Shown one piece after another: positions 41,145 through 47,838 of a DNA stretch of 64,000 bases; within the stretch, counting starts at the first letter, position 1, and the number at the start of each line of letters is the position of its first letter. The DNA is taken from NCBI RefSeq assembly GCF_021021415.1, contig NZ_JAINWJ010000016.1, forward strand, positions 1 through 64,000. The letters are read 5' to 3'. This DNA is from Martelella mediterranea (GTDB lineage Bacteria; Pseudomonadota; Alphaproteobacteria; Rhizobiales; Rhizobiaceae). Under the pieces are notes generated by a model. The model had not been told where the DNA came from. It saw nothing but the letters and a program-made list of their open reading frames with translations, and did not search any database. The translations under genes were made by a program, and so were the position numbers.

Positions 41145-41966
41145 ATGGTAAATCAGCGCCCGGTCGCCCCGGCCGTTCCCGCCGCCGGCTATATCGGCGG
41201 CAAGCGCATCCTGTCGAAGACCGTTATCCGCAAGATCAACGCGACCCCGCATGACGGTTACGCCGAGCCCTTCGTCGGCATGGGCGGCGTGTTCCTGCGC
41301 CGCGATCGCCAGCCGAGGACGGAGGTGATCAACGATATCAGCGGCGATGTCGCCAATTTCTTCCGCATCCTGCAGCGGCACTTTCCGCAGTTCATGGATA
41401 CGCTCCGCTTCCAGGTCTCCGGCCGGCGGGAGTTCGAGCGGCTGATGAGGACCGATCCGACGACGCTGACCGATCTCGAACGCGCCGCCCGCTTCCTCTA
41501 TCTCCAGCGCCTCGCCTTCGGCGGCAAGGTCGCCGGCCGGAACTTCGGCGTCAGCAAGACCACCGGCGCGCGCTTCAACCTGGTCAAACTCGCCTCGACG
41601 CTGGAAGACATCCACGAGCGCCTCGCCGGCGTCGTCATCGAATGCCTGCCCTGGCAAGACTTCATCCGCCGCTATGACCGGCCCGGCATGCTGTTCTATC
41701 TCGACCCGCCCTATTGGGGAAACGAGGCCGACTATGGTGCGGGCGTCTTCGGCCGGGCGGACTTCGAGGCAATGGCGGAGGTCTTAGCCGTCCTTCAAGG
41801 CACCTTCATCCTGTCCTTAAACGCCGTTCAAGACGTCTTCGAAACCTTCTCACGGTTCGTCATCGAGGAGGTGGATTGCACTTATTCGATCGGTGAAGGG
41901 AATGGGAAGGGCGTGAAGGAGGTCATCATAACGCCAGCAAAGTCTTTGCGCGTGGCGGCCGAGTGA
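41145..41966 (+). CDS. Dam-like N6-adenine DNA methylase (D12 class)
   Basis: This gene encodes 273 residues from ATG 41145. The upstream part has no coding character. Motif I (AdoMet binding) is YAEPFVGMGGVFLRRDR, motif IV is FYLDPPYWGN, and IGGKRILSKTVIRKINATPH forms the N-terminal motif X. The enzyme should methylate adenine in a short site of the phage DNA to block host restriction. It occupies the right-end position that the mom modification gene holds in Mu. Confidence 0.92.
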   Translation: MVNQRPVAPAVPAAGYIGGKRILSKTVIRKINATPHDGYAEPFVGMGGVFLRRDRQPRTEVINDISGDVANFFRILQRHFPQFMDTLRFQVSGRREFERLMRTDPTTLTDLERAARFLYLQRLAFGGKVAGRNFGVSKTTGARFNLVKLASTLEDIHERLAGVVIECLPWQDFIRRYDRPGMLFYLDPPYWGNEADYGAGVFGRADFEAMAEVLAVLQGTFILSLNAVQDVFETFSRFVIEEVDCTYSIGEGNGKGVKEVIITPAKSLRVAAE

Positions 41967-42074
41967 GGTCGGCGGGAGCAAAACTGATTCACGTCCGGCC
42001 GACGGAAGCATGTGGATTGCTCGTCTTCGGCCGCGCCGAGAGCGATGGTCCGGTCATCAACAAAGGAGACCGAC

Positions 42075-42293
42075 ATGAGTGACAACAAGATCGCGATCAC
42101 CCAGATCATCAAGGCCATGCAGCGCGACGCCGAGGACATCATGAACCAGATCGACCTCGCCGCCGAGGACATCGGCCAGGGCCGCCGCAACAGCGCGATA
42201 GGCGCGCTCGCCCCGGTCGACGCCACGATCGAGCGACTGGCATCACTGCTGGCGGCGGCGCGGGCCATTCATCGGGTGACGGCGATAGATTGA
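42075..42293 (+). CDS. Small helical phage protein, unknown
   Basis: This gene encodes 72 residues from ATG 42075, with AAAGGAG 6 bases upstream. It is entirely alpha-helical and rich in Ala, Ile and Asp (KIAITQIIKAMQRDAEDIMN, QIDLAAEDIGQGRRNSAIGA). It is followed at once by a terminator, so it is the last gene of the rightward late operon. The good ribosome site argues for a real product. Possible roles include anti-restriction or anti-defence, but this is only inference from location next to the methylase. Confidence 0.65.
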   Translation: MSDNKIAITQIIKAMQRDAEDIMNQIDLAAEDIGQGRRNSAIGALAPVDATIERLASLLAAARAIHRVTAID

Positions 42294-42299
42294 AAAAGG

Positions 42300-42330
42300 A
42301 AAGCCCGCCTCGGATAGCGGAGCGGGCTTT
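42300..42330. terminator. Bidirectional intrinsic terminator
   Basis: AAAGCCCGC (42300-42308) and GCGGGCTTT (42322-42330) form a perfect 9-bp stem with a 13-base loop. T residues follow on the plus strand, and the CCTTTTTC following on the minus strand would serve the convergent lipoprotein gene. It marks the end of the phage late operon. Confidence 0.75.
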
Positions 42331-42339
42331 AGTTGGTGA

Positions 42340-42681
42340 TCAAAAGCCAGCGCACTTCTTCTTGTGCATCGCGGCTTCCATTGCGTTTATTTTGCCTTTG
42401 GAGGTTGCAATCTCACCCTCCTTGTCCGCGCCAGCTAGGCTTCCAATAGGAACGCCGATGAGAAATACACCAAATGCATCTCCATTCGCGGCATCGTGTT
42501 GCTGCTTGGAGAGCGTCGACAAATTCTCTTTCTCGTTTGTGAGCTGCTGATTTAGCGAACTGCAGCTATCGCCGGTATACGCTTCCATCGGGATGCTTGT
42601 TGCGCTGATAGAGTCTGGCCTTCGCGCACAACCGCTTAAGAGCACCGCGACCACTGCAGTGCCGATCAATAATATTTTCAT
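42340..42681 (-). CDS. Small lipoprotein, phage cargo
   Basis: This gene encodes 113 residues from ATG 42681. The N-terminus MKILLIGTAVVAVLLSGCAR is a lipoprotein signal with lipobox LLSGC. A helical region follows (LNQQLTNEKENLSTLSKQQH) and then a hydrophobic Gly-rich hairpin (FGVFLIGVPIGSLAGADKEG), similar in form to short envelope lipoproteins. It is transcribed opposite to the phage operon near its right end and has lower G+C, typical of lysogenic conversion genes. Superinfection exclusion is one possibility, not shown. Confidence 0.75.
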   Translation of the reverse strand: MKILLIGTAVVAVLLSGCARRPDSISATSIPMEAYTGDSCSSLNQQLTNEKENLSTLSKQQHDAANGDAFGVFLIGVPIGSLAGADKEGEIATSKGKINAMEAAMHKKKCAGF

Positions 42682-42788
42682 AGGGTCCCCCACTCCAGAA
42701 AGGCCCTGGTGGCCCCTCTACGTGCCTAGCATTGCCGATAAAACCAATGGGTGCAATATGAAGCGGTTTTGGGTTAGACTATTGTTCG

Positions 42789-42926
42789 ATGCGCATTCGG
42801 AAACTGATCACGCCTGGTCAAAAAATGCAGCTTCTTGAAATCATATCGGCGGGCCTATCCATCGCGATTTTCTTCTTGCTCGTGGCGTTTGTTATCGTGA
42901 GCTTTTGGCCTCGAAAGAAGTCATAG
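42789..42926 (+). CDS. Possible 45-residue membrane peptide
   Basis: An ATG at 42789 opens 45 codons that encode a basic, helical start (MRIRKLITPGQKMQLLEI), one clear membrane segment (AGLSIAIFFLLVAFVIVSFW) and a basic end PRKKS. The topology is that of small phage membrane peptides. It ends 3 bases before the convergent HNH gene. There is no strong ribosome site, so it is a candidate only. Confidence 0.4.
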   Translation: MRIRKLITPGQKMQLLEIISAGLSIAIFFLLVAFVIVSFWPRKKS

Positions 42927-42928
42927 TT

Positions 42929-43858
42929 TCAGCTTTCGGAATTAATATTTGCCTTCAAGACAGAGAGTTGCGACGGATCATCGAGCCTGTGTGCCATCCG
43001 ATGGCAATTGGCACAGAGTACGGCAAAGTCCTTTCTTAGGTCTACTTTTCTGCTTGCACCTGCATCCAGGCTTGCAATGGGAACGAGGTGATGAGCTTCG
43101 ATGAATTCGTGCCCTAAACTGCCGTATGTCTCCTCGAAGTCAAAGCCGCAAACCTCGCAGACAAATCCCTTTAGTTGCTTTACCTTCTTTGCACTCGCGG
43201 AGACACGCTCAATACGCTCATGCATGCGCAACTGGCGACGTTCCTCGACGGTTTGTGCGTCATTGTTTTCTTCTTCCAGCACATAGCCATTCTTTTCGAC
43301 CAGAGTTTGATAGGCCTTGATTGCGGTCGAGAGATCTTCGATCAAAATAGTTTCGGAGGGGAGTGAGCGCCCCTGATATTCAAAACCGGAGACGTGCCCC
43401 CACTGGTAAGCCTTCGATAGAGGCGTCGCTTCGGAAAGTGAAATCTGATTAGCCGGAAAGCGAAAAGTGGGTTCGAGCCGCTGCTGCATTACCGCAGCTC
43501 TCGCTCGCAAGATATCTCTTTGTGCCTTTCCGCTTCCAAACTCTTTTTCCACGGCGGTGACCCCTTGGTTAATAGACAGGGAGACCGAACGTGCCTTGGA
43601 ATTGAAAAGATAAACAATGTAGAAGCCGGCTTGGGTTGAGTTTGTAACAAGAGGATCAAGGATAGCGATCCAAGGGGTCTCGGCCCAGTTTGCACGCCCA
43701 GCACTACCTTCCACAATGTAATTTGGATCGACGTGCTTGCGAACCGCCTCGGGCGCCTCGCGTCGAATGAAGTGCGCCGTCACATGCCCAGCAAACTTCT
43801 CGGCGGTTGCCTTTGGATGATCATCGAGTATTCGACCGAGCATTTCCCTAAGCGCCAT
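42929..43858 (-). CDS. MrcB-N domain HNH endonuclease (type IV restriction-like)
   Basis: This gene encodes 309 residues from ATG 43858, chosen because GGAGAG lies just before it. The N-terminal ~170 residues match the MrcB_N (DUF3578) domain: WAETPWIAILDPLVTNSTQA, GFYIVYLFNSKARSVSLSIN. The C-terminal ~90 residues are an HNH nuclease with CEVCGFDFEE, the core EFIEAHHLVPIAS and CANCHRMAHRLDD. The two CxxC pairs bind structural zinc. Such proteins recognise modified or specific DNA and cut it. It stands at the phage right end beside the methylase, on the opposite strand, so it may protect the lysogen against other phages. Confidence 0.88.
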   Translation of the reverse strand: MALREMLGRILDDHPKATAEKFAGHVTAHFIRREAPEAVRKHVDPNYIVEGSAGRANWAETPWIAILDPLVTNSTQAGFYIVYLFNSKARSVSLSINQGVTAVEKEFGSGKAQRDILRARAAVMQQRLEPTFRFPANQISLSEATPLSKAYQWGHVSGFEYQGRSLPSETILIEDLSTAIKAYQTLVEKNGYVLEEENNDAQTVEERRQLRMHERIERVSASAKKVKQLKGFVCEVCGFDFEETYGSLGHEFIEAHHLVPIASLDAGASRKVDLRKDFAVLCANCHRMAHRLDDPSQLSVLKANINSES

Positions 43859-43891
43859 ATTTCTCTCCAGCATTTTCAGCAAAGACCGTCA

Positions 43892-44321
43892 TCAATCCAA
43901 TTGTTGATGTCTAGCATCCCAACCGTATAGCAAACGGTGAATGGAGAGGAAAAAGACTATTCATGGCGTCGCAAGGCAAAAAAAACAGTCGCACAAACTG
44001 CTTAGTGAAAAACGGTTTGCTGCAAAACAATGATCTGTGCTCTGAAAACTGGACCGCTTGGTGTTGGAGTTTTCCGCGGTATTCTCCTGGACGGAAGGAA
44101 GCGGGGACTCAGATCACGACCTGTCAAAATCGCAAAAAACCGCACGTCACGCTGCTCCGCCACTCTGAATGCTGCGAACGGCTAATGCCTCCGTAAAAGT
44201 AAGGATTCGACAAAAATTCAATTTCAAGTAAACTTTATTGCTGAAATTAGTTTAGAAAATGCAAAAATATAAAAAAAACTGGGTCATGGACACGCTTGTA
44301 AATCCTTTGATGGAGGTTAGC
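43892..44321. other. Non-coding stretch to the right of the prophage
   Basis: No convincing gene is present. The interval contains the degenerate repeat copy 3 and an AT-rich section at 44205-44275 that could serve as a promoter for the small genes downstream. A ~110-bp insert inside copy 3 has an appearance like an insertion-sequence remnant (CTGAAAACTGGACCGC). Confidence 0.45.
44003..44157 (+). repeat. Copy 3 of the repeat, degenerate and split
   Basis: The left half GTTTGCTGCAAAAC (44011-44026 region) and right half CTGTCAAAATCGCAAAAAACC and ACGTCACGCTGC (44121-44154) match copies 1 and 2 with several changes, separated by about 95-110 foreign bases. This appears to be an old, mutated right end interrupted by a later event. 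Confidence 0.55.
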
Positions 44322-44426
44322 TTGAAACAGACCATGAGTTTACATTTCGGTTCTCTGAATAGCTTGTTCTTAGCCGAAAACCCAAACTTCTGCAGTATCA
44401 CGCAGGAGATCGATCATGACGATTAA
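44322..44426 (+). CDS. Possible 34-residue leader or small protein
   Basis: TTG 44322 has GGAGG at 44312-44316, 5 bases upstream, and the frame runs to TAA 44424-44426 (KQTMSLHFGSLNSLFLAENP, then NFCSITQEIDHDD). An in-frame ATG at 44286 would give 46 residues but lacks a ribosome site. It overlaps the next small gene by 11 bases, suggesting coupling. No family is known, so I give low confidence. Confidence 0.3.
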   Translation: MKQTMSLHFGSLNSLFLAENPNFCSITQEIDHDD

Positions 44427-44595
44427 TCCAGTAAGGATCATTGACGATAGCCAGGTGAGGCTCAAGCAGCCTGATGATAAATGGCTCGCAGGTGCAATCG
44501 AGTCCGTGTTGCACGTTTCCATTTATCTCGGGCATTCTGAAGTGGCGGTGCGCTTGTATGGGGCGTTTGAGCTTGTGAAGAATGGCGAGGAATGA
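44416..44595 (+). CDS. Candidate 59-residue protein
   Basis: ATG 44416 has AGGAG 7 bases upstream (44404-44408) and the frame encodes 59 residues (TINPVRIIDDSQVRLKQPDD, KWLAGAIESVLHVSIYLGHS, EVAVRLYGAFELVKNGEE). A hairpin terminator follows 20 bases after the stop. Start signal, length and terminator together support a real gene of its own unit. No family is recognised. Confidence 0.5.
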   Translation: MTINPVRIIDDSQVRLKQPDDKWLAGAIESVLHVSIYLGHSEVAVRLYGAFELVKNGEE

Positions 44596-44614
44596 ACTAG
44601 CAGCAAATCGTGAG

Positions 44615-44646
44615 AGCCGCCTTGGCAAAACCTCGGCGGCTTTTTC
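44615..44646 (+). terminator. Intrinsic terminator after the small gene
   Basis: AGCCGCC (44615-44621) pairs with GGCGGCT (44635-44641), followed by TTTTT. It is a typical rho-independent terminator for the gene ending at 44595. Confidence 0.7.
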
Positions 44647-44711
44647 AACAATGTCCGAAGCCGCCCCGGCGCTATCATCTTCCGTTCTTACTCGACTGAT
44701 CCAAATTGAGA

Positions 44712-44760
44712 TTGCTGCAAAACCAGCTGTCAAAATTGCAAAACCGCGCGTCACGCTACA
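44712..44760 (+). repeat. Copy 2 of the 49-bp direct repeat, element right end
   Basis: This block is identical to 229-277 and lies 37 bases from the 3' end of tRNA-Leu. It holds GCAAAACC at 44717-44724 and 44738-44745 and ends in GTCACGCTACA, that last 11-mer being repeated immediately at 44761-44771. The terminal ACA and subterminal repeats suit a Tn7/Tni/Mu-type right end. It could instead be an integrase att site. Confidence 0.8.
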
Positions 44761-44796
44761 GTCACGCTACACACGCTACAAACAGCTACAGCTACA
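44754..44796 (+). repeat. Tandem (C/A)GCTACA array next to tRNA-Leu
   Basis: CGCTACA occurs at 44754-44760, 44765-44771 and 44774-44780, then AGCTACA at 44784-44790 and 44790-44796. The array ends one base before the encoded CCA of tRNA-Leu (minus strand). It may be a record of repeated insertions at one spot, each leaving the last bases of an element end. Confidence 0.7.
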
Positions 44797-44797
44797 A

Positions 44798-44882
44798 TGG
44801 TGCGCGTGGAGGGACTCGAACCCCCACACCTTGCGGCGGCAGGACCTAAACCTGCTGCGTCTACCAATTCCGCCACACGCGC
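44798..44882 (-). tRNA. tRNA-Leu (anticodon UAG)
   Basis: The minus strand gives an 85-base class II tRNA. The acceptor arms GCGCGTG and CACGCGC pair fully, with discriminator A and encoded CCA (44798-44800). The anticodon stem GCAGG/CCTGC carries loop TTTAGGT with UAG. A long variable arm (GCCGCAAGGT region) and the T loop GTTCGAGTC are present. The gene is intact. The repeat array and element right end start one base beyond its 3' end, making it the likely target landmark. Confidence 0.97.
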
Positions 44883-45127
44883 AATGCCGCTCCATGGTCG
44901 CGGTTACGCAACCGGAGGGAGGACGTCGCGAAGCCTATTATGCGATGCAGGCGGGTGATGCAAGCCGATATCGTGAAACGACGGTCAGGGCGACGGACGT
45001 TCAACTGTCATGGCAGCGCCAGACAGAGATGCCCTTCCCGCCCTGATTAATCTACCTATGGTAGCAAAATTAGCCCAAAGGGCCGTTCTCAGGTGGCTGG
45101 CGACGGTCGCGAGCGACCTCCGCGGTC

Positions 45128-45391
45128 TCAGCCGTCGCTTTCCTGATCATAGCGGGATTTGACGTCGTCGATGATCATCATCAAAGCCTCCCGCTTGGAC
45201 TGGCACTCCTTGTCGCGACCATAACGCTCAATGAATTCAGAATGTTCGGTGGTAATGACCGTCGAAAGGCTGGTCAATCCGCGCTTGCGGAAGCCCCGCC
45301 GGAAATTGCGCATGTAACGATTCCACGCTTCCCTCTCTTCCTCGGACCTGGTGTTTTTCTGATCCTGATTTTCTACTTCATTTCGACCCAT
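45128..45391 (-). CDS. Small protein with possible ribbon-helix-helix part
   Basis: This gene encodes 87 residues from ATG 45391, preceded by AGGAGAGG with a 6-base spacing. The N-terminus is charged and probably disordered (GRNEVENQDQKNTRSEEERE). The C-terminal half (GLTSLSTVITTEHSEFIERY, DKECQSKREALMMIIDDVKS) could be a ribbon-helix-helix DNA-binding fold, as the strand STVIT is followed by two helices. No toxin partner is seen beside it. The function is uncertain. The gene lies outside the repeats but in the same low-G+C zone. Confidence 0.68.
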   Translation of the reverse strand: MGRNEVENQDQKNTRSEEEREAWNRYMRNFRRGFRKRGLTSLSTVITTEHSEFIERYGRDKECQSKREALMMIIDDVKSRYDQESDG

Positions 45392-45836
45392 AGCCAACCT
45401 CTCCTGTCTGCTAATGCTTCCAACCTTCCCGATCTCTCAGACGAGTTATAATTATAAACTCCAATCATAATAAGTAAAGATTTCTAATTTAGGATTTATT
45501 TACTTGTATATTATGCATTGTTAATTGACTAATCCAGATCACTCGTAAATATACACTAAACTAATATTAAACAATTTTCATTAAATTCATGATTTGTATA
45601 TCTCACTTGTCATCAAGCGAAAATTTTCTTCATAGCAAGTGTCCGGAATACCATGTTCGCGTCCAAGCTTTCGATGGGACCCTTTTGGCATTAACTATCA
45701 TAGGTTGTATTTATTATATAGGATAATATTCCTATCTTGCAAGTACTCTATGGGTGTCGGCAGGCGCAATTGTGCCCGACCGTCGAAATGGTCCAAGTTC
45801 CTGAAACCGGTGGGGGGATATGGAGGCCGCGTTTGC
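45392..45836. other. AT-rich intergenic region
   Basis: About 440 bp without a gene. From roughly 45440 to 45760 the DNA is very AT-rich, with many TAAA, ATTAA and TATA runs, in clear contrast to the GC-rich core genes. It holds the promoter of the minus-strand small gene and perhaps binding sites of nucleoid silencers. It may be a leftover of horizontally acquired DNA at the tRNA hotspot. Confidence 0.6.
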
Positions 45837-46523
45837 TCAGATCACGCGGGGCACGACCTGTCCGTCGTCGAGCGTTACCTGCCTGTCCATGCGGGCGGCA
45901 AGGTCAAGATTGTGGGTGGCGATCAGGGCCGAGAGGCCGGATTGCCGCACAAGCGCCTCCAGCGCCTCGAAAACATAGGACGCCGTCTGCGGATCGAGAT
46001 TGCCGGTCGGCTCGTCGGCAAGCAGCAGCCGGGGCGCATTGGCCACGGCGCGGGCAATCGCCACGCGCTGCTGCTCGCCGCCGGAAAGCTCGGCCGGGCG
46101 GTGTTCGGCGCGATGGCCGATCCGCAGATAGCCCAGCATCTCGTCGGCGCGGGTTCCGGCCTCTTGCGGCGGCAAGCCTGCGATCAGCTGCGGCAGCATG
46201 ATGTTTTCGCGCGCCGAAAACTCGGGCAGCAGATGGTGGAACTGGTAGACGAAGCCGATATCGTTGCGGCGCAGCGTGGTGCGCTCGTCATCGGAAAGCG
46301 CCGTCGCCTCGCGACCGCCGAGCATGACCTCACCGGATGTGGGCTTTTCCAGAAGGCCGGCGATCTGCAGCAGCGTCGATTTGCCCGTCCCCGAAGGCGC
46401 GACCAGCGCCACCATTTCGCCGGGCATCAGCGTCAACGAAGCGCCCTTGAGCACCTGCAGGACCGAATCGCCCTGCCCGTATTTCCGCGCGATTTCGCGC
46501 AACTCAAGTGCCGGAGTGGTCAA
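45837..46523 (-). CDS. lolD: Lipoprotein-releasing ABC transporter ATPase LolD
   Basis: This gene encodes 228 residues. Walker A is in [12 protein letters not shown], the Q-loop follows in [20 protein letters not shown], the ABC signature is [16 protein letters not shown], and Walker B is [13 protein letters not shown]. LolD energises the release of outer-membrane lipoproteins from the inner membrane to LolA, together with the LolC/E-type permease encoded 9 bases upstream. The start ATG is at 46523. Confidence 0.95.
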   Translation of the reverse strand: MTTPALELREIARKYGQGDSVLQVLKGASLTLMPGEMVALVAPSGTGKSTLLQIAGLLEKPTSGEVMLGGREATALSDDERTTLRRNDIGFVYQFHHLLPEFSARENIMLPQLIAGLPPQEAGTRADEMLGYLRIGHRAEHRPAELSGGEQQRVAIARAVANAPRLLLADEPTGNLDPQTASYVFEALEALVRQSGLSALIATHNLDLAARMDRQVTLDDGQVVPRVI

Positions 46524-46532
46524 GAAAGGCTC

Positions 46533-47828
46533 CTATTCGTAACGCAGCGCCTGCACCGGATCGAGCTTCGAAGCCCGCCAGGCAGGGAAGATGGTGGCGA
46601 TGAAGGAAAGCGTCAGCGCCATGATCACGACCGTCAGCGTCTCACTAAGGCTCATTTCCGCGGGCAGCGTGCTCAGGAAATAGAGCTGCGGATCGAACAG
46701 CACCGTCCCGGTGATCCAGGAGAAAAACTGGCGGATCGACTCGATATTGAGGCAGACGACCACCCCGAGAAAGACGCCGGCAAAGGTGCCGACCACGCCG
46801 ATCGCGGCCCCGGTCATGAAGAAGATCCGCATGATCGCCCCCGAGGTCGCGCCCATGGTCCTCAGGATCGCGATGTCCTGGCCCTTGTCCTTCACCAGCA
46901 TGATCAGCCCGGAAATGATGTTGAGGGCAGCGACGATCACGATCAGCGTCAGGATCATGAACATCACATTGCGCTCCACCTCCAGCGCGGAAAAGAAGGT
47001 GCGGTTGTTCTGCCGCCAGTCGGAAATCACGATATCCTCGCCGGCGGCCTCCCGGATCCTCGGGACCACCGCGTCGACATCGTCGGGATGATCGAGGAAC
47101 ACCTCAATGCTCTGCACCTTGTCGCCGGCGTTGAAATAGGCCTGCGCCTCGGCGAGCGGCATGAAGATGATCGAGGCATCATATTCCGACATGCCGATCT
47201 CGAAAATGCCGGAGATCGGATAGGCCTTGACGCGCGGATTGACGCCGAAGGGGGTGACGTCGCCCTCCGGCGAGATCATCGTGATCTTGTCGCCGACAAA
47301 AAGCCCGAGCGAGGTCGCCATGCGCGAGCCGATCAGCACGCTCTCGCCGGCGGCGTAGCCGACCATGTCGCCCTCTTTGATGTTGTCGGAGACGGTCTTC
47401 AACTTCAGCATGTCGTCCGGCCGAACGCCGCGGACCAGCGCGCCGCTGCCCGCCCCTTGCGCGCCGGAGACCAGCGCCTGGCCTTCGACCAGCGGAAAGG
47501 CGAGACGAACGCCCTCAACGCCTTCGAGCCTCTCGGTCAACGCGGCATAATCCTTGAAGGGCTCGCCGGCGGGCAGCACCACGACATGGCCGTTAATGCC
47601 GAGAATGCGGCTCACCAGCTCGCTGCGGAACCCGTTCATCACCGCCATCACGATGATCAGCGTGGCAACGCCCAGCATGATGCCGACGAAGGAGAAGCCT
47701 GCGATCACCGAGATGAACGCCTCCTTGCGGCGCGATCGCAGATAGCGCCAGGCCACCATGCGCTCGAACACGGAAAACGGCTTGGCTACCTTCAAACTCT
47801 CGTCTGTCTCTGAGGCCGCAGCCATCAA
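46533..47828 (-). CDS. lolC: Lipoprotein-releasing permease LolC/LolE family
   Basis: This gene encodes 431 residues. The N-terminus has AWRYLRSRRKEAFISVIAGF, typical of LolC/E, followed by the first membrane helix (GIMLGVATLIIVMAVMNGF). A periplasmic domain of about 220 residues comes next. Three further membrane helices stand in the C-terminal third (MFMILTLIVIVAALNIISGL and two more), ending DPVQALRYE. A single permease gene serves here, as in many alphaproteobacteria, instead of separate lolC and lolE. Confidence 0.93.
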   Translation of the reverse strand: MMAAASETDESLKVAKPFSVFERMVAWRYLRSRRKEAFISVIAGFSFVGIMLGVATLIIVMAVMNGFRSELVSRILGINGHVVVLPAGEPFKDYAALTERLEGVEGVRLAFPLVEGQALVSGAQGAGSGALVRGVRPDDMLKLKTVSDNIKEGDMVGYAAGESVLIGSRMATSLGLFVGDKITMISPEGDVTPFGVNPRVKAYPISGIFEIGMSEYDASIIFMPLAEAQAYFNAGDKVQSIEVFLDHPDDVDAVVPRIREAAGEDIVISDWRQNNRTFFSALEVERNVMFMILTLIVIVAALNIISGLIMLVKDKGQDIAILRTMGATSGAIMRIFFMTGAAIGVVGTFAGVFLGVVVCLNIESIRQFFSWITGTVLFDPQLYFLSTLPAEMSLSETLTVVIMALTLSFIATIFPAWRASKLDPVQALRYE

Positions 47829-47838
47829 TCCGTTCTCC

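Larger units (their letters stand above)
6287..43891. mobile_element. Mu-like (transposable) siphovirus prophage; ends tentative
   Basis: The interval holds an ordered set of transposable-phage genes from repressor to tail fibre and DNA methylase. The left end must lie in 6253-6345, between the membrane protein gene and the repressor. TGACG at 6287 and its inverted counterpart CGTCA at 43887-43891 share further similarity inwards (GTCTT and AATGCTG on both). CAATC flanks both sides, but offset by one base on the right. The resulting 37.6 kb is typical for Mu-like phages. All structural and replication modules look intact, so it may be inducible. The ends need experimental or comparative support. 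Confidence 0.6.
282..44760. mobile_element. Putative tRNA-Leu-associated island bounded by direct repeats
   Basis: The interval lies between two identical 49-bp repeats and next to the 3' end of tRNA-Leu. It contains only accessory genes: HEPN-like, TIR-caspase, NdpA pair, a Mu-like prophage, MrcB-HNH and small genes. No integrase, TnsABC or TniQ homologue is visible inside, so the element is either mobilised in trans or the repeats come from tandem or earlier insertions. The outer limits are inferred from the repeats only. Confidence 0.45.

Noticed and set aside
44145-44149. CGTCA in repeat copy 3 as the Mu-like right end
   Set aside because: Similarity to the repeat continues past this point on both sides, and the following bases do not match the left flank, so an end here is less likely than at 43891.
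282-44760. Tyrosine or serine integrase that would explain the direct repeat as att sites
   Set aside because: None of the coding regions between or beside the repeats shows the catalytic pattern of either family. The only recombinase is the MuA-like transposase.
45639-47813. A 724-codon plus-strand open frame across lolD and lolC
   Set aside because: It is a His/Arg/Gln-rich antisense artefact. Both Lol genes on the minus strand have full family motifs.
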